A stretch of 64,000 nt of DNA from Exiguobacterium undae DSM 14481 (GTDB lineage: Bacteria; Bacillota; Bacilli; Exiguobacteriales; Exiguobacteriaceae), in the NCBI RefSeq assembly GCF_000620805.1, contig NZ_KK211187.1, forward strand, positions 2,404,398 to 2,468,397. The letters run 5' to 3'. Of the stretch, positions 18,084 to 27,947 are shown piece after piece. The notes beneath the pieces were generated by a model. That model made no database searches and was not told the DNA's origin. It was given only the letters and a program-made list of their open reading frames with translations. A program made the translations under genes and the position numbers. Position 1 is the first letter of the stretch, and each line of letters opens with the position of its first letter.

Positions 18084-20485
<2,402 letters not shown>

Positions 20486-20518
20486 ATGTTCTTCCCCCTT
20501 TGTATGTGAAAAAAGCAA

Positions 20519-20585
20519 CAAAAAAAGAGATTCGCGCCTCGGCTTTTTGAATGATCTCAAAAAGCATGAAAGCGTGAATCTCCGA
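20519..20585 (-). terminator. Leader terminator of glpFK (GlpP-type attenuator)
   Basis: On the minus strand GAGATTC-ac-GC ... GC-gc-GAATCTC followed by seven T, with an inner hairpin GCTTTTTGA-gatca-TTCAAAAAGC inside the loop. It sits between promoter and glpF start, as expected for antitermination control. Confidence 0.75.
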
Positions 20586-20616
20586 TTTCTCCGTCACTTC
20601 GTATCAACTTGTTTTC

Positions 20617-20645
20617 ACTATAACAATCGATGAAAACGCTGTCAA
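20617..20645 (-). promoter_or_regulatory. Sigma-A promoter of glpFK
   Basis: On the minus strand TTGACA (20645-20640), 17 bp, TATAGT (20622-20617). Consensus -35 and ideal spacing. Confidence 0.8.
20631..20644. promoter_or_regulatory. cre site (CcpA) on the glpFK promoter
   Basis: TGAAAACGCTGTCA matches TGWAANCGNTNWCA at every position and overlaps the -35. A second cre-like site with one mismatch lies at 20665-20678 (minus strand TGAAAACGCTATGA). Confidence 0.8.
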
Positions 20646-20675
20646 ACGATTTATGTGATTTTTATCATAGCGTTT

Positions 20676-21239
20676 TCATTTGTTTGGTTCAAAGTATTTC
20701 CACAACTCTTTATTGGATGTCGTGATACTTGAGGCCCCTGCTGCGATCGCTTGCTCCACTTCCTCGACCGTATCAATCAAACCACCGGCAAACACCAATT
20801 TCCCGGTTTTTCGTTTGACCTCTTCGATATACTTCGGCATCAGTCCGGGTAAGACTTCGATGTAGTCGGGTTGGGTTCGCTCCATCAAATGGTAACTTTT
20901 TTCTAACGAACTCGAATCGAGCAAGAACATCCGTTGCATCGTCTTGACTTTTTTTTGGCGCGCCTTCAGGATGACGCTCGCTTTCGTCGAAATGACACCG
21001 TACGGCTTCAGTTCTTGACAGACGTATTCCGTCGCGAACTCATCATTTTTTAACCCTTGAACTAAATCCATGTGCAAAAACATTTTTTTATCATAACGGT
21101 GAGCCAATTCATACACCGCCTTGAGCCGGGACACATGCATTTCTAGTAATACCCCGTACTCATACGGACTTTTCAGCATTTTCTCAAAGTCTTCTAACTT
21201 TCTGACAGACGGCAAAATCTTTTGACCAAAGTACGTCAT
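20676..21239 (-). CDS. glpP: Glycerol uptake operon antiterminator GlpP
   Basis: 187 aa from ATG 21239 (GGGGAC upstream); a longer reading from 21299 adds a basic stretch absent from the family. It matches B. subtilis GlpP along its length: YGVLLEMHVSRLKA, KMFLHMDLVQGLKNDE, STKASVILKA, PDYIEVLPGLMPKYIEE and FAGGLIDTVEEVEQAIAAGASSITTSN. It is a TIM-barrel RNA-binding protein that, with glycerol-3-phosphate, prevents termination in glp leaders. Both of its likely targets are adjacent (glpF and glpD leaders). Confidence 0.95.
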   Translation of the reverse strand: MTYFGQKILPSVRKLEDFEKMLKSPYEYGVLLEMHVSRLKAVYELAHRYDKKMFLHMDLVQGLKNDEFATEYVCQELKPYGVISTKASVILKARQKKVKTMQRMFLLDSSSLEKSYHLMERTQPDYIEVLPGLMPKYIEEVKRKTGKLVFAGGLIDTVEEVEQAIAAGASSITTSNKELWKYFEPNK

Positions 21240-21371
21240 CTTTTGTCCCCATTTCTTTGATTTGTTCTTAGTATGTCGTTTTTCCACCCGGTTTCGCAAT
21301 TGTTCTTTTCATGAAAACAAATGAAAGGAACAACTAAAATAGGGTATAGCTTAACGATACAGCTTTGAAAT

Positions 21372-21411
21372 GGAGGTGAGACGCACAGGTCCAGGACCTG
21401 TGCCTCGTATG
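21372..21411 (+). promoter_or_regulatory. Shine-Dalgarno separated from its ATG by a long palindrome
   Basis: GGAGGTGA (21372-21379) is followed by GCACAGGTCC-A-GGACCTGTGC (21383-21403; perfect 10-nt arms), then CTCGT and ATG 21409. Linear spacing from GGAGG to ATG is 32 nt; about 11 nt if the palindrome folds. The palindrome could also be a DNA operator. Confidence 0.55.
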
Positions 21412-22035
21412 ACTCAACAAAAACGCATCATCATTTATTTATTTTCGATTCTGATCAATGCCCTCGGAAACAGCTTTATGGTTACCGCCGCAATCGGCAG
21501 TGCGCCATGGACATCCGCCAGTGAGGCGTTGGCCCGCATCTCCCCTCTAACCGTCGGACTCGCCATCGTCGCCTTACATGTCTTGGCACTCGGGAGTGCA
21601 CTACTCCTTGGCAGTCGGTTTAGCTGGTGGACGATTCTCCTGAGTTTTTCGCTCGTCGTTCTGTTTGGTACGGCGATTGATTTCTTTTTATCGATCCACC
21701 AACTGCTCTATATCCCGGAAACACTTTGGACACGGCTTCTCTATATGGCAATCGGCATGCCGTTGATTTCACTGGGTCTGGCGCTCTACTTACAGATCGG
21801 GTTCGTTTTGATGCCGCCCGATTACTTGATGAAGTCCCTGATCAGCCGGTTTAAAAGCACATCCATCGGAGCGACCGTCAGCCTGGCGATTCCCTTCCTG
21901 ATTGCGAGTATTTTGTCGCTCGTTGAACGGGAACTGATCGGAATCGGTGTCGGAACGTTCGTGTTCTTGTTGCTGAACGGTCCGCTGATTGAATTTTTCC
22001 AAAAAACATTTCCGATTTCCCGTCGTGTCAGATGA
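21409..22035 (+). CDS. YczE/YitT-type integral membrane protein
   Basis: 208 aa from ATG 21409. An in-frame ATG at 21370 overlaps the Shine-Dalgarno and would translate the palindrome as RTGPGPVPR, so it is rejected. It has about five hydrophobic helices and the family-like segments ILINALGNSFMVTAAIGSAPWTSASEAL and LMPPDYLMKSLISRF. YczE-like proteins have no firm biochemical role; one in B. subtilis affects surfactin production. It stands alone, divergent from glpP. Confidence 0.75.
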   Translation: MTQQKRIIIYLFSILINALGNSFMVTAAIGSAPWTSASEALARISPLTVGLAIVALHVLALGSALLLGSRFSWWTILLSFSLVVLFGTAIDFFLSIHQLLYIPETLWTRLLYMAIGMPLISLGLALYLQIGFVLMPPDYLMKSLISRFKSTSIGATVSLAIPFLIASILSLVERELIGIGVGTFVFLLLNGPLIEFFQKTFPISRRVR

Positions 22036-22038
22036 CGG

Positions 22039-22088
22039 AAAAAAATCCTGTCTCCGCCGTGGGTTCACGATGGAGACAGGATTTTTTT
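22039..22088. terminator. Bidirectional terminator
   Basis: AAAAATCCTGTCTCC ... GGAGACAGGATTTTT, perfect 10-bp core stem flanked by A and T runs, between convergent genes. Confidence 0.9.
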
Positions 22089-22830
22089 AGAGGTACGATT
22101 TTTTTTGGAAGATCAGAATTGAGCCGCCGAATAAAACTAAGATGTGCGCCAGGACGAAGATGACGGAAAACGTCAATGTCGTCCCCATTGTTTCTGCCAC
22201 ACCAAATTCTGCAGCATTCTGGAAATACATCGACCAGTCCAAATGCATGAAGACAATCCATTTTGCGATTTCCGGCTTGAATGCCAGCAACAAGCTGCCG
22301 ACAATCGAAGTAAAGAACTGGGCAAGAACGGTAAACCCGATGATCATTCCGACGGAGCGGAAGACAAGCGAGAAGAACAACGTCATGAAAATTGTAAAGA
22401 TCGGATTGACGAGTGCCAAGACCGTGTCGCGCAACTGGAGGGATTCACCCGCTTCAGAAAATGCAAACGAGGCGGCATACGTAATCAAGGCAATGAATAT
22501 GAATTGACCGAGCATGATCAAAATCGAAAACAGTAATTTCGAGAAATAGATCGTCATCCGCGAATACGGACTCATCAACAGATGTTTCATCGTATCATAA
22601 CGGACCTCATTCCCGACCGTCTCCGCCGTAAAGACAATTGTGATAATACCGAGCAACCCAAACAGGACTGCTGAAACCATTGTGTAATATGAACTTTGAG
22701 TAAAATCAAAATCATTTGTTTTCGCGATGATCACGATTCCAATTGCGATGACGGCATATAATGCCAACACGATTTTCGATTTTTTCATCGTCCACCATTT
22801 CATCCATTCATTTTGTATGAGCGAAAGCAT
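22087..22830 (-). CDS. ABC-2 type transporter permease
   Basis: 247 aa with six hydrophobic helices, opening MLSLIQNEWMKWWTMKKSK, as in ABC-2 permeases for drugs, peptides or copper (NosY/BcrB-like). The segment VGNEVRYDTMKHLLMSPYSR is typical of the first cytoplasmic loop. The start at 22830 follows GGGGGATT and overlaps the 3' end of the ATPase gene by 23 bp, so the two form one transporter. Substrate unknown; bacitracin-type peptide export or self-protection is possible but not shown. Confidence 0.85.
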   Translation of the reverse strand: MLSLIQNEWMKWWTMKKSKIVLALYAVIAIGIVIIAKTNDFDFTQSSYYTMVSAVLFGLLGIITIVFTAETVGNEVRYDTMKHLLMSPYSRMTIYFSKLLFSILIMLGQFIFIALITYAASFAFSEAGESLQLRDTVLALVNPIFTIFMTLFFSLVFRSVGMIIGFTVLAQFFTSIVGSLLLAFKPEIAKWIVFMHLDWSMYFQNAAEFGVAETMGTTLTFSVIFVLAHILVLFGGSILIFQKKSYL

Positions 22831-23725
22831 GTGAATCCCCCTCTTTTTTCGTCACTTGTAAGAATTGTTCTTCGAGTGTCAGACGCTTGACCGTCAGTTC
22901 ATGCAAATCAGCAATCGGCACGACTAACCGGGCAATCGCCGGTGTGTCACTTTCAGGTGCCGTAATGACGATACTGTCATTCCAGCGTTCTGCCGGGTAA
23001 TTCGCGACCCGCAACGCCTCGATGACGTCGAGGATATTCGTTTCCGGAACACGGATCAAGATTTTGGCCCCTGTTTCGTTTCGGACGGATTCGACCGATT
23101 TGATGACACCCTGATCGATGATGGCATAACGGTCGCTGATCTGTTCCATCTCACCTAACATGTGGCTGGAGATCAAAATGGCGATATCCTGTTCCCGCGC
23201 CATTTTCCGGAGATATTCACGCAGTTCCGCGATGCCTGCCGGATCAAGACCATTCGTCGGCTCATCCAGAATCAGAACACGCGGGTTATGTAACAAAGCC
23301 CGTGCAATTCCGAGTCGTTGTTTCATCCCCAATGAGTATTCACCGACTTTTTTAGACAGCTTTCCTTCCAGTCCAACGAGTTGCGCCAGTGCCTCGTAAT
23401 CGACCTGAGCCAAACCCGGAATCAGGTTTTTTGCCTGAACGAGGTTTTGTTTTCCTGTCATGTACGGATAAAATGCTGGATTTTCGACGATTGCCCCAAT
23501 CTGTGTCAAGGCTTTGGACCGCTCTTGCACGACATCAAACCCGTTAACTGTGACCGTTCCTGCGTCCTGTTCCAGCAGTCCGGTGATGATTCGGATCGTC
23601 GTCGTCTTCCCGGCCCCGTTCGGTCCTAGAAATCCAAAAACTTCTCCCGGCGATACTTCGAAACTGACATCCTTTAAGATTTGTTCTTTACCCAGACGTT
23701 TTGAGATATTTTCAATTTTCAGCAT
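22808..23725 (-). CDS. ABC transporter ATP-binding protein
   Basis: 305 aa from ATG 23725 (GAGGAGG upstream); 31 extra upstream residues are rejected. Walker A GPNGAGKTTT, signature YSLGMKQRLGIARALL and Walker B VLILDEPTNGLDP are complete, followed by the H-loop SSHMLGEM. The roughly 90-residue C-terminal extension is of the type seen in BcrA/YxlF exporters. It energises the adjacent permease. Confidence 0.92.
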   Translation of the reverse strand: MLKIENISKRLGKEQILKDVSFEVSPGEVFGFLGPNGAGKTTTIRIITGLLEQDAGTVTVNGFDVVQERSKALTQIGAIVENPAFYPYMTGKQNLVQAKNLIPGLAQVDYEALAQLVGLEGKLSKKVGEYSLGMKQRLGIARALLHNPRVLILDEPTNGLDPAGIAELREYLRKMAREQDIAILISSHMLGEMEQISDRYAIIDQGVIKSVESVRNETGAKILIRVPETNILDVIEALRVANYPAERWNDSIVITAPESDTPAIARLVVPIADLHELTVKRLTLEEQFLQVTKKEGDSHAFAHTK

Positions 23726-23895
23726 CCTGTTTCCTCCTCTTGCTGTTCTTCTTGTTCTAGTGTACGTGATTGAAACTAAAAAAGTTCCGATTCTTACAAT
23801 TATGTAATCCGTTTCCAATTCAAGCTTATATGATTAAAGAAACCATTCAGCACATACATAATCCCGCTTCTCTCTGTCGTCATGTTTACGAATGT

Positions 23896-23943
23896 CCTGT
23901 TGATGTTTTGATCAAACTCAAAACCAACAGCAGGTCATATGAT
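23896..23943 (+). promoter_or_regulatory. Interrupted inverted repeat and possible -10 before the GGDEF gene
   Basis: CTGTTG (23897-23902) pairs with CAACAG (23925-23930) and, inside it, TTTTG (23906-23910) with CAAAA (23919-23923). A TATGAT -10 follows at 23938. No good -35 is visible, which fits an activator- or repressor-controlled promoter. Confidence 0.3.
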
Positions 23944-23995
23944 AAAATGGTGAGGAAGACCCTACCTATCTCATTTTTGAATTGGAGTTTACTAC

Positions 23996-25642
23996 ATGCA
24001 GAAGTTGTCTATTCGTTTTGATGTTTTACTTGCTTTACTGATTGCGGGTCTCTTTTTTATCATGACGCTCTGTTTAACCTTTCTCATCAGCCAGCTGGCG
24101 ACGGATCGTTTAAAGAAGGAAGTCGGGATGACTTTGTCCGCTACGGCTTATCAATTATCCGATAAACTGGATCATTACATGTGGTCACGGACAGCTGAAG
24201 TCAACGTCTTGCGGACGCTGCCGACAATTCAAGAACAGCGTGATCTCAATGCGACACGGGATACCCTCGAGCAATTGCAAAAACAGATTCCCGACTTTTC
24301 TTGGATTGGTGTGATCGGTCCCGACGGTCAGGTACTCGCTTCAACCGGGAAAATCTTAGAAGGGCAATCGATCAAAGAACGACCTGTTTTTCAAGAAGCC
24401 CAAGACAAACCGTTCATCGGTGACGTCCATGATGCCGTTTTACTCGCAAAACTGCTTCCGAATCCGAGTGGTGAACCGTTGCAATTCGTTGATATCAGTA
24501 CCCCATTGGGTTCAAACGGCAAGAAAAGTGGTGTCCTTGCGACTCACCTCAGCTTTGAATGGGCCAAGGAAATCGAACAAAGTTTCCAGAGTTCAACAGC
24601 TCAAATCAAAGATGTTGAGTTTTTTATCGTCAGTCAACAAAGCCGGACCGTCTTGCTAGGTCCGGAACAGTGGCGCGGTAAAATGTTACCCGCCGACTGG
24701 TTATCCGGGAAACAGACGGGATATCGCGTCTCGACATGGGGTGACGGACAAGAATACCTCACCGGTTCGACTCAAAGTAAAGGCTATAAAAATTATGATG
24801 GACTCGGCTGGACCATCCTCGTCCGCCAACCGAGTCACGTCGCTTTTTCAGATGCCAGTGCCTTGAGAGACTACATTTTAATTGCGGGTTTGATCGCTTC
24901 TCTCGTCACTGCAGTCATCGGTTGGTTCGTCGCAAGGTTATTGACGCGTCCTTTAAAACAAATCACTCAAGCTGCGAAAGAAATGCAACGGGATCCGTCC
25001 AAATCGATTCCGTCCCACACAGGCATTCGGGAAATTGAAGTCTTGTCTGTCGCCCTGCGTCAGTTGACGGCAAAACTTACTCATACCGAACAGGAGAAAA
25101 CGACATACGAGTCACTCGCCTTGCATGACGCGCTGACCGGATTGCCGAATCGAAACGGTCTATCCGACTATCTAGAGGAATTGACCGTTAAAAATCATAC
25201 CCAAACTTACTTGTATCTGGATCTCGATGGATTTAAAGCCGTCAATGACCAGTACGGTCATGCGATGGGTGATCTTTTACTAATTGAAGTCGCTGATCGT
25301 CTTCGAAGTTCCTTACACTACAAAGGCATCACGGCACGGCTCGGAGGAGATGAATTTTTGATCGTCCTTAATGACCCTCTCTCCATCGAAGACATGGAAC
25401 AGTATGCGACAAGCCTCATTCATTCACTCTCCACGCCTTATCTCTTACATCAACAAGTTCTGTACATCGGGGCAAGTATCGGGATTTCCGTCCGTTCGCC
25501 TGAAGAATCGATGGAACAAGCCATGCATCATGCGGATATCGCCTTGTATGACTCAAAAAAACAGGGCAAAGGACGCTTGACCTTTTATCGTTCCGAATTG
25601 CCATTGACAAGACAGAACGTTCTCCGTAATGTGAACGAATAG
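23996..25642 (+). CDS. Membrane-bound diguanylate cyclase (dCache-HAMP-GGDEF)
   Basis: 548 aa. TM1 at about residues 10-32, an extracytoplasmic double-Cache-like sensor to about residue 295, TM2 at about 297-318 (YILIAGLIASLVTAVIGWFVARLL), HAMP, then a GGDEF domain. The active site reads ARLGGDEFLIV, intact for c-di-GMP synthesis. The residues upstream (HYKG five positions before GGDEF) do not form the RxxD inhibitory site, so product inhibition is probably absent. There is no EAL domain. The sucrose-6-phosphate hydrolase gene follows after 40 bp with no terminator. Confidence 0.92.
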   Translation: MQKLSIRFDVLLALLIAGLFFIMTLCLTFLISQLATDRLKKEVGMTLSATAYQLSDKLDHYMWSRTAEVNVLRTLPTIQEQRDLNATRDTLEQLQKQIPDFSWIGVIGPDGQVLASTGKILEGQSIKERPVFQEAQDKPFIGDVHDAVLLAKLLPNPSGEPLQFVDISTPLGSNGKKSGVLATHLSFEWAKEIEQSFQSSTAQIKDVEFFIVSQQSRTVLLGPEQWRGKMLPADWLSGKQTGYRVSTWGDGQEYLTGSTQSKGYKNYDGLGWTILVRQPSHVAFSDASALRDYILIAGLIASLVTAVIGWFVARLLTRPLKQITQAAKEMQRDPSKSIPSHTGIREIEVLSVALRQLTAKLTHTEQEKTTYESLALHDALTGLPNRNGLSDYLEELTVKNHTQTYLYLDLDGFKAVNDQYGHAMGDLLLIEVADRLRSSLHYKGITARLGGDEFLIVLNDPLSIEDMEQYATSLIHSLSTPYLLHQQVLYIGASIGISVRSPEESMEQAMHHADIALYDSKKQGKGRLTFYRSELPLTRQNVLRNVNE

Positions 25643-25682
25643 AAGAACAACACCCAACTACTTACAACGAGGAGCTGACAGC

Positions 25683-27143
25683 ATGAATCAGTGGACACGC
25701 GAAGCACGTTACCGCCCGCTTTCCGATCTCGCACCGGAAGTGTATCAACTCATGAAGGAAGAAGTCCGGACATCGCCTTGGCGTTTTTCTTTCCATATCC
25801 AACCACCAACCGGTTTGTTAAATGATCCAAACGGTTTTGTTTATCATAACGGCACGTATCATCTCTTTTATCAATGGTTCCCTCTTGGACCCGTTCACGG
25901 GTTAAAGTATTGGTACCACATGACATCAAAAGATTTAGTGCATTGGTTTGATGAAGGAGCCGCATTGATTCCAAACGATGATCCGGATTCACACGGCGCC
26001 TATTCCGGAAGTGGTTTCATCAAAAATGACCAAGTCCATATCATGTACACCGGCAATAAACGGGATGCGGAGTGGAATCGGCATACAAGTCAAATCGTCG
26101 GACACCTTCGTTCGGATGGTCGGATTGAAAAACATCTGCCACCGGCGATTCCGACTGTCCCGGATGGCTATACGGAACATTTCCGGGATCCAAAAGTATT
26201 TCAACATCAGGATGTGTGGTACTGCATCATCGGTGCTCAGCGTAATGATTTGACAGGTTGTACAGTCGTGTACCGATCGGAAGACGCTGAACACTGGACA
26301 TGGATCGGCGAGCTGGATACGCGTTATGATCAGTTTGGTTACATGTGGGAGTGTCCCGACTACTTTGAACTGGACGGGAAAGGCATATTGTTGTTCAGTC
26401 CGCAAGGGATTGAACCACAGGGAGACCGTTATCAAAATATCTTCCAGTCCGGTTACTTGATTGGTGACCCGCTTAACCTTCCGGACGTCACGTTCCAACA
26501 CGATGATTTCGTCGAACTGGACTTTGGGTTTGACTTTTATGCGCCGCAGACGACACTTGCCGCAGACGGTCGCCGGATCCTCGTTGGCTGGATGGGGTTA
26601 CCAGACATTGCTTATCCGAGTGACCGGTTCAACTGGGCACATGGCTTAACCTTGCCGCGCGAACTGACACTTGAAAATCAGCAATTGCGTCAAAAACCGG
26701 TGCAGGAATTGACCGCGTTACGAAAAGAAACGCTGTACGCGCAAGAGCTGACACTCGAACACCACATCATGCCGGCACAGGCTGAGACGTTCGAACTGGA
26801 ACTGTCGCACTTACAGCTGTCATCCGATCAATTGGAATTAAAGGTTCGCGCCAGTGACCAAGAAGAAACGATTCTCCGCTACGAAGCAGAGACGAAACGG
26901 TTTACAATTGATCGGTCAAAGTCCGGAGCAGAAGTTCCAGCGGTCGAATTTGGTACGAGCCGTTCCATCACATTGGCTGAACCGTTGCACACGTTACGTC
27001 TGTTCGTCGATCGATCCTCCATCGAAGTGTTCCTAAACGACGGGGAAGCGGTTGCCTCATCCCGTATCTTCCCGAAATCGACCAGTCAGGGCATCGTTTT
27101 GACAGGTGATGCGACGGCACACCTCGCCATCTATACGCTTTGA
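25683..27143 (+). CDS. Sucrose-6-phosphate hydrolase / invertase (GH32)
   Basis: 486 aa, no signal peptide. The three GH32 acidic motifs are present: LLNDPNGF (nucleophile Asp), FRDPKVF (transition-state Asp) and WECPDYF (acid/base Glu), followed by the C-terminal beta-sandwich (LRLFVDRSSIEVFLNDGE). It hydrolyses sucrose-6-phosphate or sucrose in the cytoplasm. No PTS transporter, LacI regulator or fructokinase is adjacent, so it is uncoupled from the usual scr/sac cluster. Ribosome site GAGGAG before ATG 25683. Confidence 0.93.
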   Translation: MNQWTREARYRPLSDLAPEVYQLMKEEVRTSPWRFSFHIQPPTGLLNDPNGFVYHNGTYHLFYQWFPLGPVHGLKYWYHMTSKDLVHWFDEGAALIPNDDPDSHGAYSGSGFIKNDQVHIMYTGNKRDAEWNRHTSQIVGHLRSDGRIEKHLPPAIPTVPDGYTEHFRDPKVFQHQDVWYCIIGAQRNDLTGCTVVYRSEDAEHWTWIGELDTRYDQFGYMWECPDYFELDGKGILLFSPQGIEPQGDRYQNIFQSGYLIGDPLNLPDVTFQHDDFVELDFGFDFYAPQTTLAADGRRILVGWMGLPDIAYPSDRFNWAHGLTLPRELTLENQQLRQKPVQELTALRKETLYAQELTLEHHIMPAQAETFELELSHLQLSSDQLELKVRASDQEETILRYEAETKRFTIDRSKSGAEVPAVEFGTSRSITLAEPLHTLRLFVDRSSIEVFLNDGEAVASSRIFPKSTSQGIVLTGDATAHLAIYTL

Positions 27144-27179
27144 TCTTTTGATCTAAAGTACGATGCGTGGTCTGCTCAC

Positions 27180-27230
27180 AAAAAAAGCACAATTCCTCGC
27201 AAATGCTCAGCTGAGGAATGTGCTTTTTTA
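27180..27230. terminator. Bidirectional terminator
   Basis: AAAAAGCACA-a-TTCCTC ... GAGGAA-t-GTGCTTTTTT; it lies between the convergent GH32 and GNAT genes. Confidence 0.88.
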
Positions 27231-27722
27231 CTGTGGTGTCGTTTCTTTCTGTAAATCAAATGCTAAAATGTGTTGTTCTCCGATGGGTCCCATGACAGAT
27301 TGTAACGTATCCACATAACCGGTTTTAAAGTATAAAGATTTCGCCGCGATATTTTTTTTATTGACGGCCAGTGTAATCGCCGTCACTTCCGGAAAGTGTG
27401 CCTGCACAAAGGCCGGTAACTGCATCATCGCTTCTTTCGCATATCCTTGTTTTTGGTGCCGGGCGTCAATCGAAAAGGCACGCAACAGCACACTGCGTTC
27501 ATCTGTCCGGTGTGTCTTCGGAGGATTGAGATGGAGGACAAAAAATCCAACGACCTCCAAACCTTTTTTGATGACGACAGGAAACTTATCCGGATTTTCC
27601 AACGCTTCTGACACGACCTCTGTCGGGAATGTCGTGAACTGGATCTGCTCCTCTGGAAGAATAAAAGCATCACACTGTTCATAATGTTCGTTGGTATACA
27701 TAAATAAATTCACTTGTGACAT
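27228..27722 (-). CDS. GNAT family N-acetyltransferase
   Basis: 164 aa from ATG 27722 (GGAAGGCGG upstream); an in-frame ATG at 27740 overlaps the ribosome site. The acetyl-CoA binding motif appears as LLRAFSIDARHQKQGYAKEAM (Q-x-x-G-x-A), followed by ITLAVNKKNIAAKSLYFKTGY. The substrate is unknown. It stands alone. Confidence 0.85.
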   Translation of the reverse strand: MSQVNLFMYTNEHYEQCDAFILPEEQIQFTTFPTEVVSEALENPDKFPVVIKKGLEVVGFFVLHLNPPKTHRTDERSVLLRAFSIDARHQKQGYAKEAMMQLPAFVQAHFPEVTAITLAVNKKNIAAKSLYFKTGYVDTLQSVMGPIGEQHILAFDLQKETTPQ

Positions 27723-27947
27723 ATCTTTTCCGCCTTCCATTCAGTGAAGAGACCACGCCTCTCTCCTTACATCTATTTCCATTTTACACGTTTACGATGT
27801 ATTTAGCCAACTCTCGTTGAGTTTCAGTCAATGGTTTTATCTTTACTTATATTCCACTTCTTTTGTAGACTTAATCAATTGTCGGACTGAAAATGCTAAA
27901 CTAAGAAAAGAAAATTGAGTTTATAGAGGTAAGAGGTGAACGGAACA

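Noticed and set aside
21370..21408. Upstream ATG start for the YczE-like gene
   Set aside because: The ATG overlaps the ribosome site and would translate the palindrome; family similarity begins at 21409.
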